Positions 18,277 through 26,841 of a stretch of 64,000 bases of DNA are shown here, in pieces. Every line of letters begins with the position of its first letter. Within the stretch, counting starts at the first letter, position 1. A program made the position numbers and the translations under genes. The stretch is from an uncultured Caulobacter sp. (GTDB lineage: Bacteria > Pseudomonadota > Alphaproteobacteria > Caulobacterales > Caulobacteraceae), in assembly GCA_937925635.1 (NCBI GenBank), contig CALALX010000059.1, positions 68,780 through 132,779 on the forward strand, written 5' to 3'. A model generated the notes under the pieces. That model saw nothing but the letters and a program-made list of their open reading frames with translations. It had not been told where the DNA came from and did no database searches.

Positions 18277-20773
18277 ATGACGTCCAGGAACTCCAGCGCC
18301 CCGTTCGACTTCTCGCGCAGGGAAGACGCGCCGACTCCGCAACTGGAAGCCCACGTGGCCGACGGTGCGCCTGAGGCGCCCCCCGAGGCCGAACTGGACA
18401 TCGTGCAGGCTCCCGCCGTCGAGATGGCCGCGCCGGAGTCGGTCTCGCCGCCGCCGGCCCGCGCCAAGGCGCCGAACGCCGAACCGCCGCTGACCCCCGC
18501 CGTCATCGCCTCGACCCCCCGCGCGGTGAAGGAGCCGTCCGGCTGGCCCGTCTGGGTCGTCGCCCTGTTTGTCTGCGCCCTTTGGGCGGCGGCTCCGGTG
18601 GCCTTCGCGCTGGGCTGGCGCGTGCGCGTCGTGCCGCTCGACAATGACCCCTTGGCCATAGCCTTGTTCGGCATCCTCGCGGTCGGCCCCGCGGCGTTAG
18701 TGCTGGTCGCCGCCTATTTCGTGCGCCAGGGCCAGAAGCTGGCCGCCGAAGTCCGGCGCATGCAGGATCTGTCGCAGCGCATGTTCGCGCCGGCCGCCCT
18801 GGCCGCGGTGGAGACAGGGTCGGCGGTCGAGTCCGTGCGGCTGCAGATCGACAGCGCTACCGGCGCGGCCCATGAGGCGCGCGAGACCATGCTGGCCCTG
18901 CGACAGGCCTTGGCCGAGGAAACCGAGCGTCTGACCGAGGCCGCCGCCGTCTCGGCTCGCACCGCCGCTGACCTGTCCCTGACCCTCGGCTCCGAACGGG
19001 AGCAGCTCGGGGCGCTCAGCAGCCAGCTCGACGCCCGCTCCACCGCCGTCGCCGACTCCATCACCCAGCAGGCCCGGATGGTCGCCGAGGCCTCCGACCT
19101 CGCCGAGACCCAGCTGCGCGAAGCCGAAGCGGCCCTGGCCGCTCGCGCCGCCGATCTGGCCGCCGCCGCGGGCGAAGCCAGCGACGCCGCCCGCGTGGCC
19201 GGCGAGGATCTGGCCCGCCAGGTCGCCCGTCTCGAGACCGCCGGCCTCGGCGTCGGCGACCAGATGCGCGCCGTCGAACAGGGTCTGACCCAGCAGCGCG
19301 CCGCCCTCGTCACCGTCGCCCATGCCATGCGCGCCGACCAGGAGGACTTCGCCGCCATGGCCGAGTCCCGCTCCGCTCAGCTGGCGGAGTTCATGGTCCA
19401 GTCGACCGAGAGCGCCGCCAGCGTCGGCGAACACGCGGCGAAGGGCGCGGAAGCGCTGCGGTCGCTGATCGGCGAGGCGGCCGAACGCTTCACCGAACTG
19501 ACGGAACGCGCCAAGGCCGAGCGCGAGGCGCTTGGCGCCGAGTCGGCCGAGGTGATCGGGCAGGTCGGTGAAGCCGCCGCCCGTGAGCGCGCCCTGCTGG
19601 CCTCGGACCTGCAGGTCTCCATCGATCGCCTGGCGCAGGCGGCGCACGAGGCTCGACATGCGGCCGAGGCCCACGCGGAGGCGGCCCAATCCCGTGTCGA
19701 CCAGTTGAGCGAAGCCGCATTCAACGCACACCAGAAGGCCGACGCGATCTTCGAGGCGCGTCTCAAGGAGGCTCGCGACCTGATCGAGCAGTCGGCCCAG
19801 ATGGTCGAGCAGGCGGGGGCGACGACCGCCCAGCGGCTCGAGCAGGGCGCGCAGGTGGCGCGCGGCGCCCTCTCCGACCTGGAGCGCATGCTCGACGAGG
19901 TCGATCGCCGCGCCGCCGAGCTGCCCGAGGCCGCCAAGGACCGGGTCGAGGCGGTTCGCGCCTCGGTCGAGCAGAGCATGGACGACCTGCTCTCGGCCGC
20001 CCGCCGCGCCGCCGAGGAGACTCAGACCATCGACGCCGCCTTCCAGGAGCGCGTGCGCCGCAACTACGACATGCTCAGCGAGGCCGTGAAGGTCATGGGC
20101 GTGGCGGCCGGCTCGGCCGGCAACGCCGCCGGCTTCGTCAACCGCTTCAGCGGCGCCGGCGTCAGGCCTGGCCGCTGCCTCGCGCGCCGCCCGCGCCCTG
20201 GAGCAGCCCGCCCCGCCGACGCCGTCGGCCGAGGACGGCGTCTCGCGAACGCGCCTGAAGCTCACCCCGACCGCCACGGACGAGGAGTTCCGCAGCGTGT
20301 TCGAGACCGCCGGCGGCCGCTCGCCCGCCGCCATGCCGCCGACCGCCGAGGGCGGCGAGGGGGCCTGGAGCTGGCGAGAGCTGCTGACCTCCATCGATGG
20401 CGACGAGAGCGACTCCGAGTCCCTGGCCGACCGCATGGCCGCCGAGATCGCCGGCATGGGCATCGATCCGGCCGCCCTGCTGCCGCGCGCCCGCATCGAC
20501 GAGATCGCCGTCGCCATCCAGACTCGCGACGGGGCCGGCGCCCGCGAGATCGTCCGTCGCCTGGCCCCGGCCGCGATCCGACGCCTGGTGCGCCGCCTGT
20601 TCTCCGACGCCGCCATGCGTGGCCAGACCGACCGCTTCCTCAGCCGTTTCGGCGGCATGCTCGAAGAGGCGGCCGAGCGCGATCGCGGCGGCTTGCTGGT
20701 GGGGACGCTGCTGGCCAGCGACGGCGGGCGGGCCTGGTTGCTGCTCGACGCCGCCGCGGGTGATCTGGGATAA
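18277..20773 (+). CDS. tipN: TipN-like polar coiled-coil membrane protein, frameshifted here
   Basis: About 831 residues once one frameshift is corrected. A Pro/Glu-rich cytoplasmic N-terminus (1-90) precedes two membrane helices (WVVALFVCALWAAAPVAFAL and IALFGILAVGPAALVLVAAY). A long Ala/Glu-rich coiled coil follows to about residue 620, then a globular C-terminal domain (LLTSIDGDESDSESLADRMA to LLDAAAGDLG). This layout matches TipN, the Caulobacter new-pole marker that helps place the flagellum and binds ParA. Frame 1 holds to about 20160; the protein then continues in frame 2 to the TAA at 20771. The apparent frame-1 continuation to 20763 is arginine-rich out-of-frame sequence. The extra base lies within about 20150-20162. 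The TipN assignment rests on architecture, not alignment. Confidence 0.6.
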
Positions 20774-20845
20774 CTTGGCGAAGAGGCCGTGACACCGGTG
20801 TCATTCGGCTATACCGCTCGCCGCCTTTGATCTAGAACCGGCCAC

Positions 20846-23545
20846 ATGGCCAACCCGCTGTCGCTTCGCATTCCGCTGTCCGGCTCCGGCCAGACGAGCC
20901 GCCACGTCCGCGCCAACGTCAAGCTGATGGACGCGCTGCTGGACGAAGCGATCCGCTATCTCGACGGCGACGAGGCGGGCGACCTGGTCGCCTCGGCGCG
21001 CAAGGCGGCGTCCGAGCATGGCCCGAGCCCGCACCTCGACTTCCTGTTCAGCGCCGTGACGGCCGAGGAGGCCATGCTGCTGGCGCGGGCCTTCACCTGT
21101 CACTCGATGCTGGCCAACATCGCCGAGGACGTCGCCGGCCGGCGGCGCGAAGCGGAGGCCGAGGGGCGCGGCGCGGCCGGCACCATCGCCGGCGTGCTCG
21201 CGGCGCTGGAGCTCGACGCCGCCGCCCTGGCCGATCTGGACGTCGTGCCGGTGCTGACCGCCCACCCGACCGAGGTGCGCCGCCGCGCGCTGGTCGACCG
21301 CGAGGCCGAGATTTCGCGCCTGATGGCCCTGCGTCGTCACAGTCTGCCGCCCGATCTGGACGCCCGCATCCGCGAGGGACTGTTCCGCGAGGTGGCGCTG
21401 CTCTGGCGCACCCGCCTGCACCGACCGGAGAAGATCACGGTGCGGGACGAGATCCGCAACGCCCTGTCGATCGTCCGCACCTCGTTGCTGCCGGCCATGG
21501 TGGATCTCTACGAGACCTGGAGCGAGCGCGTGGCGGGGGGCGGCGACGTGCCGCCGATCCTGCGGCTCGGCAGCTGGCTGGGCGGCGACCGCGACGGCCA
21601 TCCGGGCGTCACCGGCGAAACGCTGCGCCTGGCGCTGAAGTCGCAGTCTCGCGTGATCCTCGACCTCTATGCCGAGGAGGTCCGCAAGCTGTGGGCCGAT
21701 CTCGCCATTTCCGACGTCTACGCCGGCGCGTCCGAGGCGCTGCGCGAGCTTGCCCGATCGTCCGATGACGAGTCGCCGCACCGCGCTGACGAGCCCTATC
21801 GGCTGGCGCTGGAGTTCATCTTCGACCGCCTGTCGGCGACGTCCCAGAAGCTGGCGGGCCAGCCGGTGTCCTTCGCGCTGGGGCCGTCGACCGAGGGCGC
21901 CTATGACAGTCCGGACGAGTTCGTCGCCGATCTGGAGACCATCCGCGCTTCGCTGGCCAACCATGGCGGCGAGCGGCTGATCGGCACGCGGCTCACGACC
22001 CTGCTGCAGGTCGCCCGCGCCTGCGGCTTCCACCTGATGGCCATCGACCTGCGTCAGAACGCCGACGTCCACGAACGCGTCGTCGCCGAGCTGATCCAGC
22101 GATCGGGCCAGGACGTCGACTACCTTTCGCTCGACGAGGAGGCCAAGGTCGCCTTCCTGCTGGCCGAGATGACCCATCAGCGGCCGATCCGGTCACCCTT
22201 CGCCGACTATGGCGAGGAGACGACACGGGAACTGGCCACACTGGATGCGGCGGCCGAGGCGGTCCGCCACTACGGTCGCGGCGTCATCGGGGCCTATGTC
22301 GTCTCCAAGACGGCGACTCTGTCCGACATCCTTGAGCCGATCGTGTTGCTCGCCCAGTCCGGCCTCGCCTGGGGCGGCGCCCGGCCGGGAGCCGCCGTCC
22401 GCGTGTCGCCCCTGTTCGAGACCATCGAGGATCTCGACCACGGTCCGGCCGTCCTGCGGCGCTGGTTGGAGCTGCCGCTCGCCCGGTCGATCCTGGGCGA
22501 AACGCCCGTGCAGGAAATCATGGTCGGCTACTCGGACTCCAACAAGGACGGCGGCTACGTCGCCTCGCGGCGCGGTGTCGCCCGGGCGGCGACGGCTCTT
22601 GCCGAGGTCTGCGACAGCATAGGCGTGGGCCTGCGCATCTTCCACGGCCGCGGCGGTTCGGTCGGCCGGGGCGGGGGCCCCGCCGCCGAGGCGGTGCTGG
22701 CCCAGCCGCCGGGGACGGTTCAAGGGCGCCTGCGGATGACCGAGCAGGGCGAGATGATCGCCCGCCGCTACGGCGACCAGCCGACCGCGCGCCGTAACCT
22801 GGAGGGGCTCGCCGCCGCCGTGCTGACTGCGACGCGGCAGGCGCCCGATCCCGAGCCGTCCGACGCATCGAAGGCGGCCATGGACGCGTTGGCGGCCGGG
22901 TCCTTCGCGGCCTACCGGTCGCTGGTTTACGAAACGCCGGGCTTCACCGATTTCTTCTGGTCGGCGACCCCGATCTCCGAAATCGTCACCCTCAACATCG
23001 GCAGCCGGCCCGCCTCGCGCACGGCCAGCCGCCGGATCGAGGACCTGCGCGCCATCCCCTGGGTGTTCAGCTGGTCGCAGGCGCGCTTCATGCTGCCCGG
23101 CTGGTACGGCTTCGCGGGCGGGGTCGAGCGCGCGGGACTCAGTGTGCCGCAGCTGGCCGACCTTTCCGACGAGTTCGACTTCTTCGCCGCCCTGCTCTCC
23201 AACATGGAGCTGGCCCTGGCCCAGAGCAGCATGGACATCGCCGCCCGCTACGCCCGGCTGGCGGGCGACGTGCCGAACGCCGAGGCGATCATGGACACCA
23301 TCCGGCGCGAACATGACCGAGCGTCCGAGCTCGCCCTGTCGATCCGCGGCGGCCACCGGCTGCTCGACGATCGACCGGACCTGGCCGAGTCGGTCGAACT
23401 GGCCGCCGCCGCCGTCGATCCGTTGAACCACCTGCAGCTCGAACTGCTCTCCCGCCGCCGCGCCGGCGACGAGGACGAGCAGCTGCGGCTGGCGATCCAG
23501 CTGACCGTCGCGGGCGTCGCTGCGGGGCTCAGGAACACGGGGTAG
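20846..23545 (+). CDS. ppc: Phosphoenolpyruvate carboxylase
   Basis: An 899-residue enzyme that carboxylates phosphoenolpyruvate to oxaloacetate, refilling the TCA cycle. Conserved blocks are all present: LTAHPTEVRRRALVDRE with the catalytic His, GSWLGGDRDGHPGVT, GYSDSNKDGGYVASR, and the glycine loop FHGRGGSVGRGGGP. The C-terminus LTVAGVAAGLRNTG is the typical end, where the last residues help form the active site. Length is normal for the bacterial type. Its ATG lies 72 bases after the TipN-like gene. Confidence 0.97.
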   Translation: MANPLSLRIPLSGSGQTSRHVRANVKLMDALLDEAIRYLDGDEAGDLVASARKAASEHGPSPHLDFLFSAVTAEEAMLLARAFTCHSMLANIAEDVAGRRREAEAEGRGAAGTIAGVLAALELDAAALADLDVVPVLTAHPTEVRRRALVDREAEISRLMALRRHSLPPDLDARIREGLFREVALLWRTRLHRPEKITVRDEIRNALSIVRTSLLPAMVDLYETWSERVAGGGDVPPILRLGSWLGGDRDGHPGVTGETLRLALKSQSRVILDLYAEEVRKLWADLAISDVYAGASEALRELARSSDDESPHRADEPYRLALEFIFDRLSATSQKLAGQPVSFALGPSTEGAYDSPDEFVADLETIRASLANHGGERLIGTRLTTLLQVARACGFHLMAIDLRQNADVHERVVAELIQRSGQDVDYLSLDEEAKVAFLLAEMTHQRPIRSPFADYGEETTRELATLDAAAEAVRHYGRGVIGAYVVSKTATLSDILEPIVLLAQSGLAWGGARPGAAVRVSPLFETIEDLDHGPAVLRRWLELPLARSILGETPVQEIMVGYSDSNKDGGYVASRRGVARAATALAEVCDSIGVGLRIFHGRGGSVGRGGGPAAEAVLAQPPGTVQGRLRMTEQGEMIARRYGDQPTARRNLEGLAAAVLTATRQAPDPEPSDASKAAMDALAAGSFAAYRSLVYETPGFTDFFWSATPISEIVTLNIGSRPASRTASRRIEDLRAIPWVFSWSQARFMLPGWYGFAGGVERAGLSVPQLADLSDEFDFFAALLSNMELALAQSSMDIAARYARLAGDVPNAEAIMDTIRREHDRASELALSIRGGHRLLDDRPDLAESVELAAAAVDPLNHLQLELLSRRRAGDEDEQLRLAIQLTVAGVAAGLRNTG

Positions 23546-23548
23546 GGG

Positions 23549-23935
23549 ATGGGCAGGATCAGGGTGCTAAGGGGGCTTGCCGCCGGCTTTCTCACCGGCG
23601 CCGGCTTTGGGGGACTTTGGAACTTCTTCGCCATCCACACGGCGTGGCGCACCGATGCGCCGCGCAGCCCGGACCCGTCCCGCGGCCTGATCTACCCGGA
23701 CACCGAGCATGGCGTGACGGTCTACTTCTCCGCCTTCCAGACGGGCGTCCCGTGGATCCTGCTTCTCCTCGTCGCGTTCCTGTCAATCCCGATCGGGGTC
23801 GTGGTCGCTCCGAAACGCCGGGCGGGCACGATGAGATGGGAATTTGAATCCCCTGTACCCTTCTGGCTGACCTTCCTGATCGGGGCCGCGGCGGTGACCT
23901 GCGTGCGGGCGGTCTGCGGGTGGGCGTGGGGCTAG
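23549..23935 (+). CDS. Small membrane hypothetical protein
   Basis: A 128-residue protein with an N-terminal glycine-rich hydrophobic helix (LAAGFLTGAGFGGLWNFFAI), a central helix (WILLLLVAFLSIPIGVVVAP) and a C-terminal helix (FWLTFLIGAAAVTCVRAVCG). It starts 3 bases after the ppc stop, so it is probably read from the ppc message. No family recognised. Membrane topology suggests an inner-membrane protein with short loops. Confidence 0.6.
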   Translation: MGRIRVLRGLAAGFLTGAGFGGLWNFFAIHTAWRTDAPRSPDPSRGLIYPDTEHGVTVYFSAFQTGVPWILLLLVAFLSIPIGVVVAPKRRAGTMRWEFESPVPFWLTFLIGAAAVTCVRAVCGWAWG

Positions 23936-24015
23936 GGGCGTCCGCGCAAGGATTGACTCCTCGCTTTCCGCCCCGCACTGCATCCCCAACAATCGTTTGA
24001 AGGGGACGCGCTGCC

Positions 24016-25164
24016 ATGGCTCTCGACGCCGAAACCCGGGACCAGTTCATCGACACCCTGCGCCGCTTCGTGACCGAGCGGCTGCGGCCGCTGGAAGCGC
24101 AGGTGGCGGCTGACGATCAGGTGCCCGAGAGCATCATCGGCGAGATGCGCGACCTCGGCCTGTTCGGCCTGTCGATCCCGGAGGAGTACGGCGGCCTCGA
24201 CCTGTCGATGGAGGACGAGTGCCTGGTCATCTTCGAGATGGGCCGCACCAGCCCGGCCTTCCGGTCGGAGTTCGGCACGAATGTCGGCATCGGCTCCCAG
24301 GGCCTGGTGATGTTCGGCACCGACGAACAGAAGGCCAAATGGCTGCCCGGCATCGCGGCCGGCACGACGGTGACCAGCTTCGCCCTGACCGAGCCGGACG
24401 CCGGCTCCGACAGCGGCGCGGTGCAGACCCGGGCCACGCTCGATGGCGACAAGTACATCCTGAACGGCTCCAAGCGCTACATCACCAACGCCGGCAAGGC
24501 CGGGCTGTTCACGGTGATGGCCCGCACCAACCCGGAGGTGAGGGGCGGCGGCGGCGTCTCGGCCTTCGTGGTCCCGGCGGACCTGCCCGGCATCACAGTC
24601 GGCAAGCCCGAGAAGAAGATGGGTCAGCACGGCGCCCAGATCCACGACATCATCTTCGACAACGTCATCGTCCCGGCCTGGAACCGGTTGGGCGAGGAGG
24701 GCGAGGGCTTCAAGGTCGCCATGCAGGTGCTCGACAAGGGGCGGCTGCACATCGCCGCGCTCTGTGTCGGGGTTGCGGAGCGCCTGATCGCCGACAGCGT
24801 CGCCTACGCCGGCGAGCGCAAGCAGTTCGGCCAGGCCCTGGCCCAGTTCCAGCTCGTGCAGGGCATGATCGCCGACATGAAGACCGAGGCCATGGCCGCC
24901 CGGGCCCTGGTCCTCGAAGGCGCCCGCAAGCGCGACGCCGGCGAGTCTATCGTTCTGGAAGCCGCCGCGGCCAAGTACTTCGCGTCGGAAATGGTCGGCC
25001 GCGTCGCCGACAAGGCCGTCCAGATCTTCGGCGGTGCCGGCTATGTCGCCGACTACGGCATCGAGCGGCTATACCGCGATGTCCGCATCTTCCGCATCTA
25101 CGAAGGCACCAGCCAGGTCCAGCAGATCGTCATCGCGCGGGAGACGATGAAGCGCGGCGGCTAG
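24016..25164 (+). CDS. Acyl-CoA dehydrogenase
   Basis: A 382-residue FAD-dependent acyl-CoA dehydrogenase that introduces the alpha-beta double bond in acyl-CoA, passing electrons to ETF. The FAD/substrate signature is FALTEPDAGSDSGAVQTRA (around residue 125). The C-terminal signature FGGAGYVADYGIERLYRDVR is followed by IYEGTSQ, whose Glu is the usual catalytic base. A GAAGGGG ribosome site precedes ATG 24016. Its stop codon overlaps that of the opposing toxin remnant (CTAG). Chain-length preference cannot be told. Confidence 0.94.
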   Translation: MALDAETRDQFIDTLRRFVTERLRPLEAQVAADDQVPESIIGEMRDLGLFGLSIPEEYGGLDLSMEDECLVIFEMGRTSPAFRSEFGTNVGIGSQGLVMFGTDEQKAKWLPGIAAGTTVTSFALTEPDAGSDSGAVQTRATLDGDKYILNGSKRYITNAGKAGLFTVMARTNPEVRGGGGVSAFVVPADLPGITVGKPEKKMGQHGAQIHDIIFDNVIVPAWNRLGEEGEGFKVAMQVLDKGRLHIAALCVGVAERLIADSVAYAGERKQFGQALAQFQLVQGMIADMKTEAMAARALVLEGARKRDAGESIVLEAAAAKYFASEMVGRVADKAVQIFGGAGYVADYGIERLYRDVRIFRIYEGTSQVQQIVIARETMKRGG

Positions 25165-25504
25165 GGCAGGTCACCGCCGTAGAGCTCGATCGCCCAGTCG
25201 GGGAGGTCGTCGGCGACCCTCACCGCGTTGCCGGCAACGAAGCTGACGAGACGTTGCGGGCTTTCGGCGAGCCGGCTGTTGTCGAATATGAAGGCGCGGT
25301 CGGCCATCAAGACCGCCGCCCTGATCAGCGGCTGATTTCGCTCGTAGCGTGCGCGGATGCGATCCTCCGGCGCCGGGTGACCGCCCTGCGAGACTCGACC
25401 AGAGACGCGTTCGGCTGCCACGTCGGCATCGCGGACATTCAGATGGTAGACCGCGATCTGATAGCCGAGCGATCTGGCCTGCTCGATCAGCGCGAGCGGG
25501 CCTT
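25161..25504 (-). pseudogene. Zeta-type toxin remnant, 5' half deleted
   Basis: The downstream half of a zeta-toxin-family P-loop kinase gene. From about 25504 the frame reads GPLALIEQARSLGYQIAVYH, then a GGHPAPEDRIRARYERN block and FIFDNSRL, typical of the C-terminal half of these kinases. The upstream part with the Walker A motif, about 90-100 residues, is absent: the remnant joins directly to the last codons of the antitoxin gene. The first in-frame ATG (25421) would give an 86-residue fragment without an ATP site. Zeta-type toxins phosphorylate UDP-N-acetylglucosamine; this one should be inactive. Its stop overlaps the acyl-CoA dehydrogenase stop tail to tail. Confidence 0.7.
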
Positions 25505-25858
25505 CGCGGGAACGCGAACCAGCTTGCCCTTCTTGTCGAGACCGACCGCGCCGGGCCTTGATCCGATCTCTCGATACGCGGCCACGACGTCGGGCGGCGG
25601 ATTGTCGAACCAGTCGCCCATGTGATCGAATACCGCGCCCTGCTCTTGAACCGAGAGCGTCTCAAGCTTCACCTTGCCCTCCAGAGTTTCGCGCACCCGC
25701 TCGACAGGAATACCCGGCGCCCCCTCCAGCGCCCGCCCTATACGCGCCCAGTGCTCGATCTGACCGGCGACGGAGCGATTGAACAGCTCGGCCTCGCGGC
25801 GGGCGTCCTCGACGAAGGCGTCTGGAAACTTCACGGAGGCGAACTTGCGGGCGGCCAT
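25487..25858 (-). CDS. ParD-like antitoxin
   Basis: A 124-residue, probably 123-residue mature, ParD-like antitoxin. The N-terminus (FASVKFPDAFVEDARREAEL) resembles a ribbon-helix-helix DNA-binding fold, and SVAGQIEHWARIGRALE is the block typical of this family. The C-terminal half would wrap the toxin; it ends PAKARSR where the toxin gene has been deleted into. ATG 25858 is preferred over an upstream ATG that adds nine residues, because homologues begin close to the first strand. It probably represses its own promoter; an imperfect palindrome lies 19 bases upstream. Confidence 0.75.
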   Translation of the reverse strand: MAARKFASVKFPDAFVEDARREAELFNRSVAGQIEHWARIGRALEGAPGIPVERVRETLEGKVKLETLSVQEQGAVFDHMGDWFDNPPPDVVAAYREIGSRPGAVGLDKKGKLVRVPAKARSR

Positions 25859-25876
25859 GGTCTGAACTCCGGCTTC

Positions 25877-25895
25877 GGGTGGCAAAATGCTACCC
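25877..25895 (-). promoter_or_regulatory. Imperfect palindrome, candidate antitoxin operator
   Basis: The 19-base element GGGTGGCAAAATGCTACCC has 8-base arms with one mismatch around AAA. It lies between the predicted promoter and the antitoxin start, inside the 5' leader. Ribbon-helix-helix antitoxins bind short palindromes near their own promoters, so this is a plausible autoregulatory site; a leader hairpin is the alternative. Confidence 0.45.
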
Positions 25896-25942
25896 TACGG
25901 GGGCGAGTTCAAGCCCGCGCAAACGGCGCCGGGTCGAATGCC

Positions 25943-25971
25943 TCTATAAATTGCATTTTAAATCGGCGCAA
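25943..25971 (-). promoter_or_regulatory. Candidate promoter of the antitoxin gene
   Basis: On the minus strand TTGCGC and TATAGA are separated by exactly 17 bases within an A+T-rich island that stands out in this GC-rich window. Predicted transcription would start near 25936, giving a leader of about 78 bases. Match to the -35 consensus is only partial. Confidence 0.4.
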
Positions 25972-26065
25972 ACTAAAGCTGCCCCGGGTCGACCGGGGAG
26001 ACGAGATCCCGGGCGCTCCTCACGCCGACGCGCGAGGCGACAGCGACGCAGCCCGGCCGGTCGGA

Positions 26066-26727
26066 TCAGGCCTCGAAGCCGGCCGCCGCGAAGTCGACCA
26101 TCCGCCGCAGCAGAGTGTCCACGTCGTCTTCCTTGGTCAGGCCTTCGGACAGCACGTGCAGCCGGTCCAGCTCCATGAAGCGGTTCTGGTGGATCATGCC
26201 GAGCACGAAATGCAGCCGCCAGTAGACGTCTTCCGGCGGCAGGCCGGGCGAGGCCGCGAGCAGGGCGTCGGCGAAGCGCTTCAGATGGCTGACGTCGGTC
26301 GACAGGACGTCGCGGATCTCCGCCGTGCCTTCGCTGCGCGCCCGAATCAGGAACTGCAGCGAGATGCGCTTGTCGTTCGACGGGTCCAGCCAGCGTAGCG
26401 GCGGGGCGAACAGGGCGGTGAGGATCTCGCGCACGGGCGGCTTGCCGCCATTCCGGTCGTTGGCCTCGTGCAGCATGCGCGCGCGTTCGCGGTTCAGCTC
26501 CTGGGTGCGCCGCCGGAAGATCTCGAACAGCAGCGCGTCCTTGGAGCCGAAGTGATAGTTCACGCTGGCCAGATTCACCCCGGCCTCGGCGGTGATGTCG
26601 CGCACCGATACGTTCTGGAAGCCGTGCAGCGCGAACAGGCGCTCGGCGGCGTTGAACACCAGCTGCTTGGTGGCGGCCTCGGCCTCGGGAGTCTGCGACT
26701 CCGCGCCGGGATCGTCAGTGAGACTCA
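26066..26727 (-). CDS. TetR-family transcriptional regulator
   Basis: A 220-residue TetR regulator. The N-terminal HTH reads FNAAERLFALHGFQNVSVRD followed by AGVNLASVNYHFGSKDALL, the family signature. The C-terminal ligand domain (ISLQFLIRARSEG, WRLHFVLGMIHQNRF) resembles the CerR/YbiH-type domain. TTG 26727 is chosen because GGAAGGG lies 6 bases upstream and the predicted protein then starts SLTDDPGAESQ; an ATG at 26821 would add a 31-residue arginine-rich leader. A GCGT-N6-ACGC inverted repeat lies upstream near 26777-26790 and could be its operator. It may control the sulfatase/methyltransferase genes upstream or an unlinked target. Confidence 0.85.
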
Positions 26728-26841
26728 AAGCACAGCCCTTCCATTCCGTGGCGGGAGCTTTACGGGCGTTCGATCTGTACGCAAGCGTCAATAAACGCCT
26801 GTTCGAATGGCGGCGCGCCATGCTGCATTGCGGTGCGGATC

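Noticed and set aside
20164..20763. Frame-1 continuation of the TipN-like gene
   Set aside because: Arg/Pro-rich with no conserved pattern, while frame 2 over the same bases gives a balanced acidic domain ending at 20773.
25171..25665. 164-residue minus-strand frame across the toxin remnant and antitoxin
   Set aside because: Arg/Ser-rich alternate frame; the antitoxin and remnant toxin frames explain the region better.
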